Shown: positions 23,678 through 32,414, counted from the first letter of the stretch. The stretch: 64,000 nucleotides of DNA from Thermoleptolyngbya sichuanensis A183 (GCF_013177315.1 NZ_CP053661.1:5022001-5086000), one strand, 5' to 3'. A program made the numbers and translations. The notes: generated by a model not told the origin, from the sequence alone.

Positions 23678-24664
23678 TTAGAAAAACGGTATCCGCAGCC
23701 CCGGCACAGGCAGCCCCGGCACTCCTGGCAGCGACAGCCCTGGATAGATCCGCTGAAGCGTACTCTGAATCGCAGCGTACCCCGGCAGCGATTGCAAATA
23801 GCCGTTGAACAGGCTGCCCGACAGAATGGCGTTAATTTCTTCTAGCGTGATGTCTTCGACCGGGCCCAGGGGCGAGCCGCGCCGCGTGGCGACCTTTTGC
23901 CCCGCCGACAGCACAACCGTATTCTCTGGATCGGCTGACTCTGTAACCGGACTGGGCAACGGACTGGGCAAGGGACTGGGCGAGGGGCTAGGGCTGGGCC
24001 GGGTGGACGGAATCCCCAGGCTGGGTCTGCGAGGCAGCGAAAGCTGTTTAGTGCCTCGCCGAAAGCGCGATCGCCCTTCTAGTCGCTCCATCAGGGAACT
24101 GGGTTCTATAAAGCCAGCCTCGTTCTTCGTCACCACGACCTCACCTTCCAGCACCTTGATTTCCTCTCGCCCGTCGTCGTCCACCTCCAGAATGTAGGTC
24201 GTGCCGCGCACCCCCGCCGTTACAGACGACGTACAGCCGTTTACCGCGCCATTCACCAGCAGCACACCACGCTGAAGCTGAGCGCATTGCCCCACCGTCA
24301 GCACCGAGTTATTGGACAGCCGCGCCACAGCCCCAGTATTAAAATTGACCTGGGCACGGGCCCGACCCGTCCGCACCTGCTGCCCTCGGTTGGCCACATC
24401 GTTGACCCGCGCCTGCCGATTTTGAATAAACACCTGATTGCCGTCCAGCACTTCTGTAATGGTGCCGCGCGTGACGCTGGTCTGCGCCTCCGATACCTGC
24501 GCCACTGCCCCCATCACCAGCACCACCCAAAACCCGATCAGCAGGCTCGACACGAAGCGCCGCCGCAGCCCGAAAATTTGCCCGAAAACTCGTCCCAAAA
24601 TTTGCCCGAAAACCTGACCCGAAACCCGTTCCAGAAACCCGATCGAGGATTTTCGATAAGGCAT
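23678..24664 (-). CDS. FecR-domain exported protein
   Basis: A 328-residue protein with start ATG at 24664 (a GTG ten codons upstream is possible). The N-terminus contains a repeated VFGQI(L/F)G segment encoded by short repeats, then a signal anchor (about 38-57). The FecR domain covers about 60-180, with VRTGRARAQVNFNTGAVARL and VTAGVRGTTYILEV. A Pro/Ser-rich linker follows, and the C-terminus is rich in Pro and Gly. FecR-domain proteins elsewhere sense or bind at the periplasmic side; stand-alone cyanobacterial forms without a sigma factor are of unknown role. There is no TonB receptor or ECF sigma factor nearby. It converges on the HAD gene with ten bases between. Confidence 0.85.
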   Translation of the reverse strand: MPYRKSSIGFLERVSGQVFGQILGRVFGQIFGLRRRFVSSLLIGFWVVLVMGAVAQVSEAQTSVTRGTITEVLDGNQVFIQNRQARVNDVANRGQQVRTGRARAQVNFNTGAVARLSNNSVLTVGQCAQLQRGVLLVNGAVNGCTSSVTAGVRGTTYILEVDDDGREEIKVLEGEVVVTKNEAGFIEPSSLMERLEGRSRFRRGTKQLSLPRRPSLGIPSTRPSPSPSPSPLPSPLPSPVTESADPENTVVLSAGQKVATRRGSPLGPVEDITLEEINAILSGSLFNGYLQSLPGYAAIQSTLQRIYPGLSLPGVPGLPVPGLRIPFF

Positions 24665-24812
24665 GATTGCACCTGCACATCTACAGAACTCCACTGATCC
24701 ATTCAGGCATTTGCCAGGGGATTCCGTGAAAAACTTCCGTAAATTTTGGGAGATGCTTCAGTAAACTTTTGGATGTTTTTTACACTGCGATCGCCATTTT
24801 GCGATCGGTGGC

Positions 24813-26345
24813 TCAGGCTTCAATGGCAAAGTCGGTTGGGTCGATGTCCCAGTTGACCCAGCGGGCAGCTTCGCGGGCGGTTCGCAGGGTCGGCGGCACT
24901 CGAAGGACGTGAATTTGCCGGGTGCTGGGACAGGTCATCTGGAGCAGCAAAAACGGCTCCACGTCTGGATGGGTCGGGATGCGGCAAAGCACGTACTCGC
25001 GCCAGCAATCGACGCTGCGAGACTGGAGTGTGCGGGCGATGCGCTCATAGCCAATGCCTTGAATCAAAATCTGGCGCAGGGTTGCGTTGGTTTCTTGGAG
25101 GAGCCAGCGGGGCTGCCAGTGGGCAATGGGAGTCTGTCCATACTTGGGCGGCAGGAAAACCCCGTGATGTGCATAGAGGCGTGCGCCATCGGCAAAGGCG
25201 AGGGCAGGCTGTCCGTCTGCGTGGAAGCGGCCCTGGCGATCGCACTTGAGGCAGATGGGGCGATCGCCCACCCAGCAGGTTCGTCCCCCTGCGATCACAT
25301 AGCCCGTGGATTGCATCAGGTGGCGCAGCGCCTTCCAGCGAACCGGGTCAGGCTGATAGCCCAGTTCCGCCTCGCAAAAATCCAGCATCGTGAAATAGGG
25401 AGCCAGCAGGCTAATTTCCAGCGAGAATCGTGCTAGCAACTGAGCGTTACGCCATGAGCCGTTGGATAGCACAAATTGCCATTGAGCCTCCGTCCACAGG
25501 CGTTGATCAGCTCGTCGAGCCTGCGCCTGCCAGTCCTCAAAATCACGACGATTCAAAAAGTCTCTGGCGAAGTGCGAGCTATAAAGTTCATCCTGGGGGC
25601 GATCGCTATTAATGCAGATCTGCCAGACGGCTCGCAACATCGACTCCGGAAACTGCCAGTGGAGCCTCTGAAATTCCCACAGTATCCAGACTTGCCAGAA
25701 GTTAATCCCGTGCAGGGGCGATCGCCAGTCCGTGCCAACCCAATCAGCCACTTGCCGCCATTTGGGGTCGGCTTGCGCCCTGGGGCTGCGGAACCCCGAC
25801 TGATAGACGGAGCGCTCGGTACATTTCAGAAAATGGCGATCGCAGACTGTGGTCACCAGAGCGCTCACAGACGAACACAAAACGCCCAACAAAAACATTG
25901 CGGCAATTCCAGCAGGCAGCGTTCCCCATAGGGTAATGCGGGTCAGCAGCCTGAGAGAATCATCCACCGCTTTTCCTTCAAGTTCAGACACCGCAGCAGT
26001 CAGCAGACACCTGATAAACACCACCGCCCCGCCGCCCCAGATTGTGCCGACGACGATTGCCACCCCTATTGTTGATACCCACTCTTCCCAGTTAGAGCGC
26101 ATTTTTTGCAATCGCTGGCCCAGTGGGCGATAGGTCAGCGCATCGGTCATCGCGCTGATCACCCCTGGGCACACCACAACATTAGGGGCTGGCTGCCCAA
26201 ACGCCGCATAAAACTCCAGCACGCGCTCTGTCACCTGCTTGGCATCGACGGGTTGCGTTGTATGGGCCAGGTCAACCCACTTTTGGCGGCAAGCTTGCAA
26301 GCGCGATCGCTGTTCAGGCGTAAGCGGAGTCCGCAGATCGGTCAT
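24813..26345 (-). CDS. DUF6745-like protein with two N-terminal membrane segments
   Basis: A 510-residue protein. It begins with a helical segment (WVDLAHTTQPVDAKQVTERV, 23-42) and a VVVCPGVISA motif, followed by two hydrophobic segments (about 91-115 and 139-165). The long C-terminal part has many Trp and Cys residues and ends with LRVPPTLRTAREAARW near residue 482. This beginning and end match my memory of DUF6745 proteins, found in actinobacteria, cyanobacteria and others, whose function is unknown. The gene is preceded 21 bases upstream by a small gene that also accompanies DUF6745 elsewhere, so the two are probably one functional unit. The membrane segments may be an elaboration; many relatives look soluble. 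Confidence 0.72.
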   Translation of the reverse strand: MTDLRTPLTPEQRSRLQACRQKWVDLAHTTQPVDAKQVTERVLEFYAAFGQPAPNVVVCPGVISAMTDALTYRPLGQRLQKMRSNWEEWVSTIGVAIVVGTIWGGGAVVFIRCLLTAAVSELEGKAVDDSLRLLTRITLWGTLPAGIAAMFLLGVLCSSVSALVTTVCDRHFLKCTERSVYQSGFRSPRAQADPKWRQVADWVGTDWRSPLHGINFWQVWILWEFQRLHWQFPESMLRAVWQICINSDRPQDELYSSHFARDFLNRRDFEDWQAQARRADQRLWTEAQWQFVLSNGSWRNAQLLARFSLEISLLAPYFTMLDFCEAELGYQPDPVRWKALRHLMQSTGYVIAGGRTCWVGDRPICLKCDRQGRFHADGQPALAFADGARLYAHHGVFLPPKYGQTPIAHWQPRWLLQETNATLRQILIQGIGYERIARTLQSRSVDCWREYVLCRIPTHPDVEPFLLLQMTCPSTRQIHVLRVPPTLRTAREAARWVNWDIDPTDFAIEA

Positions 26346-26366
26346 GGCTGGAATCCTCTCGCTCGG

Positions 26367-26708
26367 CTAATCTTCCACAGAACGAAAAACGACCTGCTGC
26401 TGTTCCGTTCCCACATACTCGCGCTGAATCCGAACCTGCCAAAGGCCCCTTGGAATATCAATCGGCTTGTGTTCTTCGTGGACTAATCGGGCAGACTCCG
26501 ACCGGACACTGAGATACAACGTGCCATTGCGTTCGTATAGCTCCGCCTCGCCGTCCGCAATGCGGTGTCGATGTCCAGTCACCTCTCCTTCTGCCAGCGT
26601 CAAATGGTTCAGTCTTTGCGCTCGGTCTAACAGGGCGGGTTGCCGCTGTGCCAACTCGCTGGACTCCACAGGGGTCAAAATCACATCACCCTGGCGAATC
26701 GGATTCAT
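26367..26708 (-). CDS. Small partner protein of the DUF6745-like gene
   Basis: A 113-residue, probably soluble, beta-rich protein. It opens with RQGDVILTPV and contains LAEGEVTGHRHRI (39-51), LYERNGTLYLSV and LVHEEHKPIDIPRG, then ends with a QREYV segment. The GDV(I/L)L.PV ... LAEGE(V/A)TGHAH ... HEEH ... REY pattern recurs in small proteins encoded next to DUF6745 genes. The conserved His residues (GHRHR and HEEH) could form a metal or cofactor site in a cupin-like barrel; this is inference. It lies 21 bases upstream of the DUF6745-like gene on the same strand. Confidence 0.72.
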   Translation of the reverse strand: MNPIRQGDVILTPVESSELAQRQPALLDRAQRLNHLTLAEGEVTGHRHRIADGEAELYERNGTLYLSVRSESARLVHEEHKPIDIPRGLWQVRIQREYVGTEQQQVVFRSVED

Positions 26709-26819
26709 ACCACTTCCTCCAAATCAAAATTCTCGAAACCTGCGGCGCAAGTTTCAAGCACCTATTGAGTGCAGGCAGAAGGGTTATGCCTCTGGCTGAA
26801 TGCGATGGGTCTCATCCAG

Positions 26820-27536
26820 CTAAAGCGGAGGCTGTTGGCTTAGCTTGAGATAGGCCTGTTGTGCCGCCGCCTGCTCCGCTGCTTTTTTAGACTGGCCCTT
26901 CCCGATTCCCACACACTGATCCTGAATCCAAACCTCTGCGACAAAGCGCTCCGGATCGCCGTAGTCTTGCCCTACTTCGGTCACGCGATATTCTGGCAGG
27001 GCGCGATAGCGACTTTGGGTAATTTCTTGCAGTGCGCCTTTGTGATTTTGGCGGGTGGGGTCTTGGGCAATGTCAGCGGCGATCGCCCGGAAGTGGCCAT
27101 CTAGCCACGGGCGAATTAGGCTGAGATCCTGGGTGCTGAGGTAAAACGCCGCCACCATTGCCTCTAGCGCGTCTGCCAGACGGGTTTCTCTGCCCACCGG
27201 ATTTGCATAGGCAGCGGCTCCCATCAGCAAGTAGCGCTCCAGGTTGTACTGATCAGCGATGGTAGCCAACGTGCGATCGCTCACCATGATGCCCCGAAAC
27301 GCCGACAGTTCTCCCTCCGGCAGCTTAGGATATAGCTCATATAGCAGTTCCGCCGCCGCCAGCTTCACCACCGCATCGCCCACAAACTCCAGGCGCTCAT
27401 AGTTCTTGCTAGCCGAAGCCGTCGCATGGGTCAGCGCCTGATCCAGCAGCCCCAAGTCCACCGGAGCCATTGCAGACAGACCCAGCTTTTGCATCAACCC
27501 ACGCAGTTTCGTTTCACGAGAAGGATGGAGAACCAT
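26820..27536 (-). CDS. rnc: Ribonuclease III
   Basis: A 238-residue RNase III of standard bacterial layout. The N-terminal nuclease domain has the signature ERLEFVGDAV (47-56) with Glu50 and Asp54, and the second metal-binding pair Asp122 and Glu125 in ADALEAMVAAFY. The C-terminal double-stranded-RNA-binding domain covers about 165-233 (KGALQEITQSRY, GKGQSKKAAEQAAA). It cleaves double-stranded RNA in rRNA maturation and regulation. The first 23 bases overlap the end of the upstream pentapeptide-repeat gene on the same strand, caused by a 21-base repeat tract (27545-27628) that carries the upstream frame into rnc. The family is usually present in one to three copies in cyanobacteria. Confidence 0.95.
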   Translation of the reverse strand: MVLHPSRETKLRGLMQKLGLSAMAPVDLGLLDQALTHATASASKNYERLEFVGDAVVKLAAAELLYELYPKLPEGELSAFRGIMVSDRTLATIADQYNLERYLLMGAAAYANPVGRETRLADALEAMVAAFYLSTQDLSLIRPWLDGHFRAIAADIAQDPTRQNHKGALQEITQSRYRALPEYRVTEVGQDYGDPERFVAEVWIQDQCVGIGKGQSKKAAEQAAAQQAYLKLSQQPPL

Positions 27537-28254
27537 TTGTCACGCTTCCCTCTTCGTTCTTCCCTCTCCCCTCTTCGTTCTTCCCTCTCCCCTCTTCGTT
27601 CTTCCCTCTCCCCTCTTCGTTCTTCCCATCCAGCCTCGTCCCCCGCACGCAGGCCCCCGACAGATTTGCCCCGTCCAGGTTCGCGCCTTCTAGTTCAGCG
27701 CAGAGCAGGTTTGCGCCGACCGCGTTGGCTCCAGCCAGGTTCGCGTCCTGGAGGTCGGCAGATTCCAGGTTCGCTTCGGTTAACACTGCGCCTTGCAGGT
27801 TTGCCTGCCGCAGGTTGGCGTGTTGCAAATTGGCGTTGCTGAGGTTTGCGCCGCGCAGGTCTGCCCCGCGCAGATCGACCCCGCTCAGGTTCACGCCCAT
27901 CAGGTTGGCACCGCTGAGGAATGCGCCCGTGAACACGGCACGGGTGAGATTTGCCTGCATCAGGTTTGCGCCGCGCAGGTTGCTGCCGCGCAGGTCGGCC
28001 TCGCTGAGGTTGGTCTGCATCAGGTTTGCGCCGAGAAAATTGGCCCGCAGGTCGGCGCGGCTGAGGTCGCAGCCCATCAGGTTTGCCCCGTCGAGCCGCG
28101 CCCCGCTCAGTTTGGCGACAGTGAGGCTGGCTCCGGTGAGGTTGGCTCCGGCCAAGTTTACCCGCGACAGGTCTGCGCCTGCCAGGTCTTCGTCTTGCAG
28201 GTCGGCTCCTGCAAGCTGCTTTAGGGTTCCGGCGTGGATTTCTTTAATGTTCAT
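27514..28254 (-). CDS. Pentapeptide-repeat protein with repeat-derived C-terminus
   Basis: A 246-residue protein; the ATG at 28254 is preferred over a start 18 codons upstream. After a short head (NIKEIHAGTLKQLAGADL), nearly all of residues 12-205 consists of A(D/N)LXX pentapeptides, predicted to form a right-handed quadrilateral beta-helix. From about residue 208 the sequence becomes four copies of a heptapeptide GKNEEGR, encoded exactly by the 21-base heptamer repeats at 27545-27628, and translation ends inside rnc. The C-terminus is thus a repeat insertion, not part of the fold. Function unknown; such proteins act as DNA mimics or protein scaffolds. It is likely co-transcribed with rnc. 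Confidence 0.9.
   Translation of the reverse strand: MNIKEIHAGTLKQLAGADLQDEDLAGADLSRVNLAGANLTGASLTVAKLSGARLDGANLMGCDLSRADLRANFLGANLMQTNLSEADLRGSNLRGANLMQANLTRAVFTGAFLSGANLMGVNLSGVDLRGADLRGANLSNANLQHANLRQANLQGAVLTEANLESADLQDANLAGANAVGANLLCAELEGANLDGANLSGACVRGTRLDGKNEEGRGKNEEGRGKNEEGRGKNEEGSVTNGSPSFS
27545..27628. repeat. 21-bp heptamer-based tandem repeat within the pentapeptide-repeat gene
   Basis: Four copies of a 21-base unit (three heptamers) read on the minus strand as GAAGAAC/GAAGAGG-type sequence. It is in frame with the pentapeptide-repeat gene and adjoins the rnc start codon. Confidence 0.9.
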
Positions 28255-28383
28255 GGGCGGTTCAGAGCGTTCAAACCGGGACGTGATGCAAAGGGGGACA
28301 GGATGCAAACCGGGGCACTATGTAAATTAGACACTATGCAAATTGGGCACTGTGCAAACCAGAACCCTGTGCAAACCAGGATG

Positions 28384-29826
28384 CTAAGGCGCTTCGACAG
28401 GACTGGAAAGTTGCGACAGCCCCAGCACATCCTCCTCCGAGTGGGAGTCGAGTAGCCACAGTCCAGAGGCGATTTTGGGCAATGCCGCAGGCAGGCTGAG
28501 TCCTTGCTGGATTCCGGCAATCAGCAGCGACAGTGTTTCCACCAGCTTGGGATCCCATTGCTGGCCCTGTTCGGCTTTGCACTGGTCGAGGGCGATGGTC
28601 AGGTTTTGCAGGGGGTCGGCGCTGGGCTGGGCATTGAGATGGGTGACGTGGGCTTGAAAGGCGATCGCCAGCCCCAGGATTCTCGACTCTAGGGGAATTT
28701 CATCGCCGCGTAGCCCGGCCGGATAGCCACGCCCATCCCAGCGTTCGGTGTGGTGAGCGAGAATGGTGGCGATCGCCTTCAGACGGTTCATCCGCCGCAG
28801 CAATTGGGTTCCCGGAATCAGCGGACAGGCCAGGGGCACCGTCGCGTCTTCGTCATACCGAGACGACGCGCCCGGACTTAGCACGGGCCCCCCCGACTCG
28901 ATCCGCGCAATGCGGTGCAGCAGGCTGGCCAACTGGAGCCGATGAAGTTGCCAAGCAGGGAGGTCGAGCAAATTCCCCATCGCCTCGGTGAGCGTCGCCA
29001 CTTCGGCGGCGGCCATCGGGTTGCTGAGGTCTGTCAGGTCGATCAGTTGGGCAATTCGCAAATAGGCTTGCAGCTCGTTGGAAATCAGGTTGTCGTTGAC
29101 CGAGAAGCGATCGCGAAACTCTGCCTGGGGGTCTGCCGCCTGATGGGTTTGCAGATAGTCCACCACCCGCGTCACGATGTCGCCCAGGTTGTCGGCTGTG
29201 GGGGAGCTGCAGAGCGCGTCGACCTGCTGGACTTGGGCGGCGATCGCGCTGAGTTGCTGGGTCAACTGCTGCTGAAGCTGGGGGTTATAGCGGCCAATGT
29301 GGGCGATCGCCAGTTCCGCCGTTTCCAGCACCAGCGACGGCTCAAAGGTCCATAGTCCGTAGAACTTGCGCTCTAGGTCATGGGTCGGCACGCCTGCTTT
29401 GAGATAGTCTGCTTCCGCCAACTCCTGGCACAGCACCATTGCCGTATAGTCTGGCGAAACGATAATCAAATGCCACTCCTGCGCCACCGGGTCGGCATCC
29501 TCCAGGCTGACCAGCGCCACGTTGTCCCGCTGGCTGGTGGGGTGTTCGGCAAAGCCCGCATCGTCTGCTGCCAGAATCACGATCTGCGGAGACTTTTCGG
29601 CGATCTGCCCATAGCGGTCGGCTTCCTGCAAATACCACTTGCCCCGCTGAAATGCCGTAATCATCAGCGGCGAGTAGTCATGCTCCAAAATCGAGTCTTC
29701 TAGCGCGTGGCATAGGGCGACGAGCGTGTTTTTGTAATAAACTCCAAAGTTGAGCGGGCGCTTGCCCTGAGACTGGCTGCCTTGGTGAGCATCCCTCAAC
29801 TGTTGCAAGATTGATCCGGTTAGCAT
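28384..29826 (-). CDS. DICT-domain sensor with degenerate HD-GYP domain
   Basis: A 480-residue protein (ATG at 29826; a longer frame to 29940 would overlap gntK). Residues 1-160 match the DICT sensory domain common in cyanobacterial signalling proteins (SILQQLRDAH, GVYYKNTLVALCHALED, LERKFYGLWTFEPSLV). The C-terminal half resembles HD-GYP: HH at 358-359 and WDGRGYPAGLRGDEIPL after it. The metal-binding HD motif, normally HDIGK, reads HRIAR (304-308), and the later Asp of the VADVFDAL-type motif is replaced (AIAFQAHV). Hydrolysis of cyclic di-GMP is therefore doubtful; binding without catalysis is possible. It is probably a cytoplasmic signalling protein. Confidence 0.8.
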   Translation of the reverse strand: MLTGSILQQLRDAHQGSQSQGKRPLNFGVYYKNTLVALCHALEDSILEHDYSPLMITAFQRGKWYLQEADRYGQIAEKSPQIVILAADDAGFAEHPTSQRDNVALVSLEDADPVAQEWHLIIVSPDYTAMVLCQELAEADYLKAGVPTHDLERKFYGLWTFEPSLVLETAELAIAHIGRYNPQLQQQLTQQLSAIAAQVQQVDALCSSPTADNLGDIVTRVVDYLQTHQAADPQAEFRDRFSVNDNLISNELQAYLRIAQLIDLTDLSNPMAAAEVATLTEAMGNLLDLPAWQLHRLQLASLLHRIARIESGGPVLSPGASSRYDEDATVPLACPLIPGTQLLRRMNRLKAIATILAHHTERWDGRGYPAGLRGDEIPLESRILGLAIAFQAHVTHLNAQPSADPLQNLTIALDQCKAEQGQQWDPKLVETLSLLIAGIQQGLSLPAALPKIASGLWLLDSHSEEDVLGLSQLSSPVEAP

Positions 29827-29897
29827 CCTGGCGATTGGCGGTGGTGCAAGACTTCTTGCTTCGATTCTCGCAGACTTTTCCGGTTCATAGGAAATCT

Positions 29898-30470
29898 CTA
29901 TGGGTCGCGTTTGGGACTCTCTGGGTGGAGGCGCTGCCACCAGGGGAGATTGAGAGCCGGAAACTGCTGGGTTGCCTGACGGAGCCAGTCTGCCACGATG
30001 GCATCGGGGGGCAAACTGCCGTCGATTCGGATGACGGCCTCTTCGGCAGACACAGGTTCAAAGGCGGCAAGCTGGCTATTTAGCATTTCCAGCTTCATGT
30101 AGTGGTTCAGGCGATTGGATAGCCGCCGCTCTAGCTCTGCTGGGGGCACATCCAGCCAAACCAACTGCACCCCACCGGGCGCGGCGAGTTGGGTACGGTA
30201 GGCCCGCTTGAGGGCAGAGCAGGTGATTACGGTTTCGCGGCGGAGGGCGATCGCCCGCTGAATGTCGTCCTGCATATCCAGCAACCACTGGCGGCGATCG
30301 CCCTCGTCGAGCGGAATCTGGGCTTGCATTTTGGCGATATTGGCTGGGGAATGGCGGCGATCGCCCTCCAGAAAATCGCACTCTAGCCACTGCGCCAGCC
30401 GCCGCCCCACGACGGTCTTGCCGGAACCTGCGACACCCATGACGATCCAGACGATGGGGAATTGGGGCAT
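29898..30470 (-). CDS. gntK: Gluconokinase (GntK type)
   Basis: A 190-residue P-loop kinase. The start ATG at 30470 has GAGG nine bases upstream; a further ATG five codons earlier exists. The Walker A motif is GVAGSGKT (12-19), followed by DFLEGD, a CSALKRAYR segment and WLDVPPAELERRLSNR, all typical of thermoresistant gluconokinase. It phosphorylates D-gluconate to 6-phosphogluconate, feeding the oxidative pentose phosphate pathway. It lies 20 bases downstream of the PucC-type transporter gene and is likely co-transcribed with it, although the functions are not obviously related. No gluconate permease is nearby. Confidence 0.9.
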   Translation of the reverse strand: MPQFPIVWIVMGVAGSGKTVVGRRLAQWLECDFLEGDRRHSPANIAKMQAQIPLDEGDRRQWLLDMQDDIQRAIALRRETVITCSALKRAYRTQLAAPGGVQLVWLDVPPAELERRLSNRLNHYMKLEMLNSQLAAFEPVSAEEAVIRIDGSLPPDAIVADWLRQATQQFPALNLPWWQRLHPESPKRDP

Positions 30471-30490
30471 GGATTGAAGCCTCATAGAGC

Positions 30491-31912
30491 CTAATCCAGC
30501 TCTTGCTGAAGCACAGCGGCGATCGCCTCTTTGGCTTTGAGCTGAAACTCCTGCACGTTCACCCGATCCAGCAGGCGCACGGCAAATAGCATTCCCAAAA
30601 TGGGCAGGGCAAACACAAAGCTGTAGGCGAGGACGGGCGACCCAAACAGCACCCGCCCCGCATCCAGCGCCGCACCGCCCAGCACCGCCGCCACCGCCCG
30701 CGACATGGCCTGCGCCAGCCCCCACGCGCCGACGAACGTACCCGCCGTTTCTGCCGCAGTCAAATCCAGCATCAGGCTAATTGCGCCGTTGGTCGTCACG
30801 CCGGAGGCTAGTCCAAAAATCAGCATCGCCAGGTTCAGCATCCGAGGATTGGCCGAAAAGCCCGCCAGGATGATCAGCACAAAGCTGGCGGCGACAGCAT
30901 AGCAGCCCAGTTTTGCGGTGCGGTGTTTGCCAATGCGCGGCACGATCAGAAAGCCCGTCGTGGCAATGCCGATCAGCGTGCCCAGTCCCCAAAAGGCGTT
31001 GAGCCGGGTGGATTCGGCAATAGACATACCAAACACCTCGCCGCCGTAAGGTTCCAGCACCGACTCCTGCAAAAACAGGCTGAGGGTCATCATCATCAAA
31101 AAGCTGAAGAATAGCCCCGTCTGGCGGCTAGCGGTTAGCACCTTGAGCGATCGCCCCAGGGTAATGCTGTCTTCCCGGTCGGCAATCATCGAGCGCGATC
31201 GATAGCGCGAAAAGGTCTTTTCAACGCCCCAGGTGGCAATTAGCGTCAGCCCAAACACGATTGCTGGAATGATTAGAAAGATCCGGTTAATCGAAGCCCG
31301 CACCAGTTCTAGGGGAGCGTCCGAGTCGATCTGTCGCAGCAGCCCGCTAGAGGCGATCGCCCCCACAATAATCCCCACCATCAGCATCGACCAGACAATG
31401 CCCACCAGCTTCGGACGGTTGTCTTCATCCGACACATCCACCAGCAGCGCCGTAAAAGGCGTAGAACTGGCGCTAATGGCCAGCCCATACAGCGCAAACA
31501 CCAGCGCCAGCAGCGCAATCCACGCATAGGTCGCAAAGCCCCAGCCCGCTGCTTGGATGCTGTTGTTTAGCCGCCACACCACCTGAACCGCCAGAAACGA
31601 AGCCGTGGTAAACAGCGCCGCCCCCAGCCAGACGTAGCCGGTGCGGTGGCTCTGGCCCAGCGGTTTGGAATCGGACAGTTGCCCAAACCACACCCGCGAT
31701 GGCGCAACAAACTGGTTCATGGCGATGGTCGCCGCTACGATGGTTGCGGGCAGGGCCAGTTCTTTGATCATGACGCGGTTCAGCACGCCCAGCGTCAGCA
31801 GCGACATAATGCCCAGGCCCATCTGAAACAGACCCAGCCGAAACATGGTGGGTAGCCCCAGCTTGACCGTCGGTTGAGCCACTGCCGAGCTTATAAACTC
31901 TCCTTTAGCCAT
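30491..31912 (-). CDS. BCD-family (PucC/LhaA-like) MFS transporter
   Basis: A 473-residue protein with about twelve membrane helices. Its opening (MFRLGLFQMGLGIMSLLTLG, about 23-42) and the segment LNRVMIKELALPATIVA match the PucC/BchC2/LhaA branch of the major facilitator family, seen in phototrophs. In purple bacteria PucC and LhaA assist light-harvesting complex assembly or pigment delivery. Cyanobacterial members have been linked to chlorophyll handling, but transport substrates are unproven. It is located in thylakoid or plasma membrane. It shares a likely transcript with gluconokinase and follows an Lrp-type regulator gene by 34 bases on the same strand. Confidence 0.88.
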   Translation of the reverse strand: MAKGEFISSAVAQPTVKLGLPTMFRLGLFQMGLGIMSLLTLGVLNRVMIKELALPATIVAATIAMNQFVAPSRVWFGQLSDSKPLGQSHRTGYVWLGAALFTTASFLAVQVVWRLNNSIQAAGWGFATYAWIALLALVFALYGLAISASSTPFTALLVDVSDEDNRPKLVGIVWSMLMVGIIVGAIASSGLLRQIDSDAPLELVRASINRIFLIIPAIVFGLTLIATWGVEKTFSRYRSRSMIADREDSITLGRSLKVLTASRQTGLFFSFLMMMTLSLFLQESVLEPYGGEVFGMSIAESTRLNAFWGLGTLIGIATTGFLIVPRIGKHRTAKLGCYAVAASFVLIILAGFSANPRMLNLAMLIFGLASGVTTNGAISLMLDLTAAETAGTFVGAWGLAQAMSRAVAAVLGGAALDAGRVLFGSPVLAYSFVFALPILGMLFAVRLLDRVNVQEFQLKAKEAIAAVLQQELD

Positions 31913-31946
31913 GAATGTGTCCTAGCAAGTTCATCAAGTAAAAGAG

Positions 31947-32414
31947 TCAGGGATGGCGGGGACCGTGATCGATGGTGCGGCGGGTGACGGGGGACGAGAG
32001 GACGATGAGCGTTGTCACCTGGCTATTGGTAAATCGGTCGATCAGGGATTCTAGATGGGCCACGGAGGCCACGGCAACCTTAGCAATGTAATCGTCGCTG
32101 CCCGTGACGCGGTGGCACTCCAGCACTTCGGGCATGGACTGGAGGCGATCGCTCAGGCGGGCAAACTCGCCCGGAAACGACTCGATTCGCATAAACGCGA
32201 TGATGCTATAGCCCAGTTTAGACAAATCCAGTTCGACGCGATAGCCCGTAATGATGCCCAACTCCTCCATGCGGCGGATGCGATCGACCACCGCCGGAGC
32301 CGACAGCCCAACGCGCCGCCCCAGTTCGCTGTAGGACAGCCGCGCATCGTCTTGGAGCGATCGCAGCAGCGCCCAGCCTGTGTCATCTAGGAGCCTTTCT
32401 ATTTCCAAGCTCAT
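31947..32414 (-). CDS. Lrp/AsnC-family transcriptional regulator
   Basis: A 155-residue regulator. An N-terminal winged helix-turn-helix (about 8-58, with LGRRVGLSAPAVVDRIRRME) is joined to a RAM ligand-binding domain (about 68-145; GSDDYIAKVAVASVAHLE). The family senses amino acids or related metabolites and forms octamers. It lies 34 bases upstream of the PucC-type transporter and gluconokinase genes on the same strand, so it may regulate its own operon; the ligand is unknown. The TATTCTAGATATAGAA region just upstream (32491-32506) is AT-rich and palindrome-like, a reasonable operator position. Confidence 0.92.
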   Translation of the reverse strand: MSLEIERLLDDTGWALLRSLQDDARLSYSELGRRVGLSAPAVVDRIRRMEELGIITGYRVELDLSKLGYSIIAFMRIESFPGEFARLSDRLQSMPEVLECHRVTGSDDYIAKVAVASVAHLESLIDRFTNSQVTTLIVLSSPVTRRTIDHGPRHP

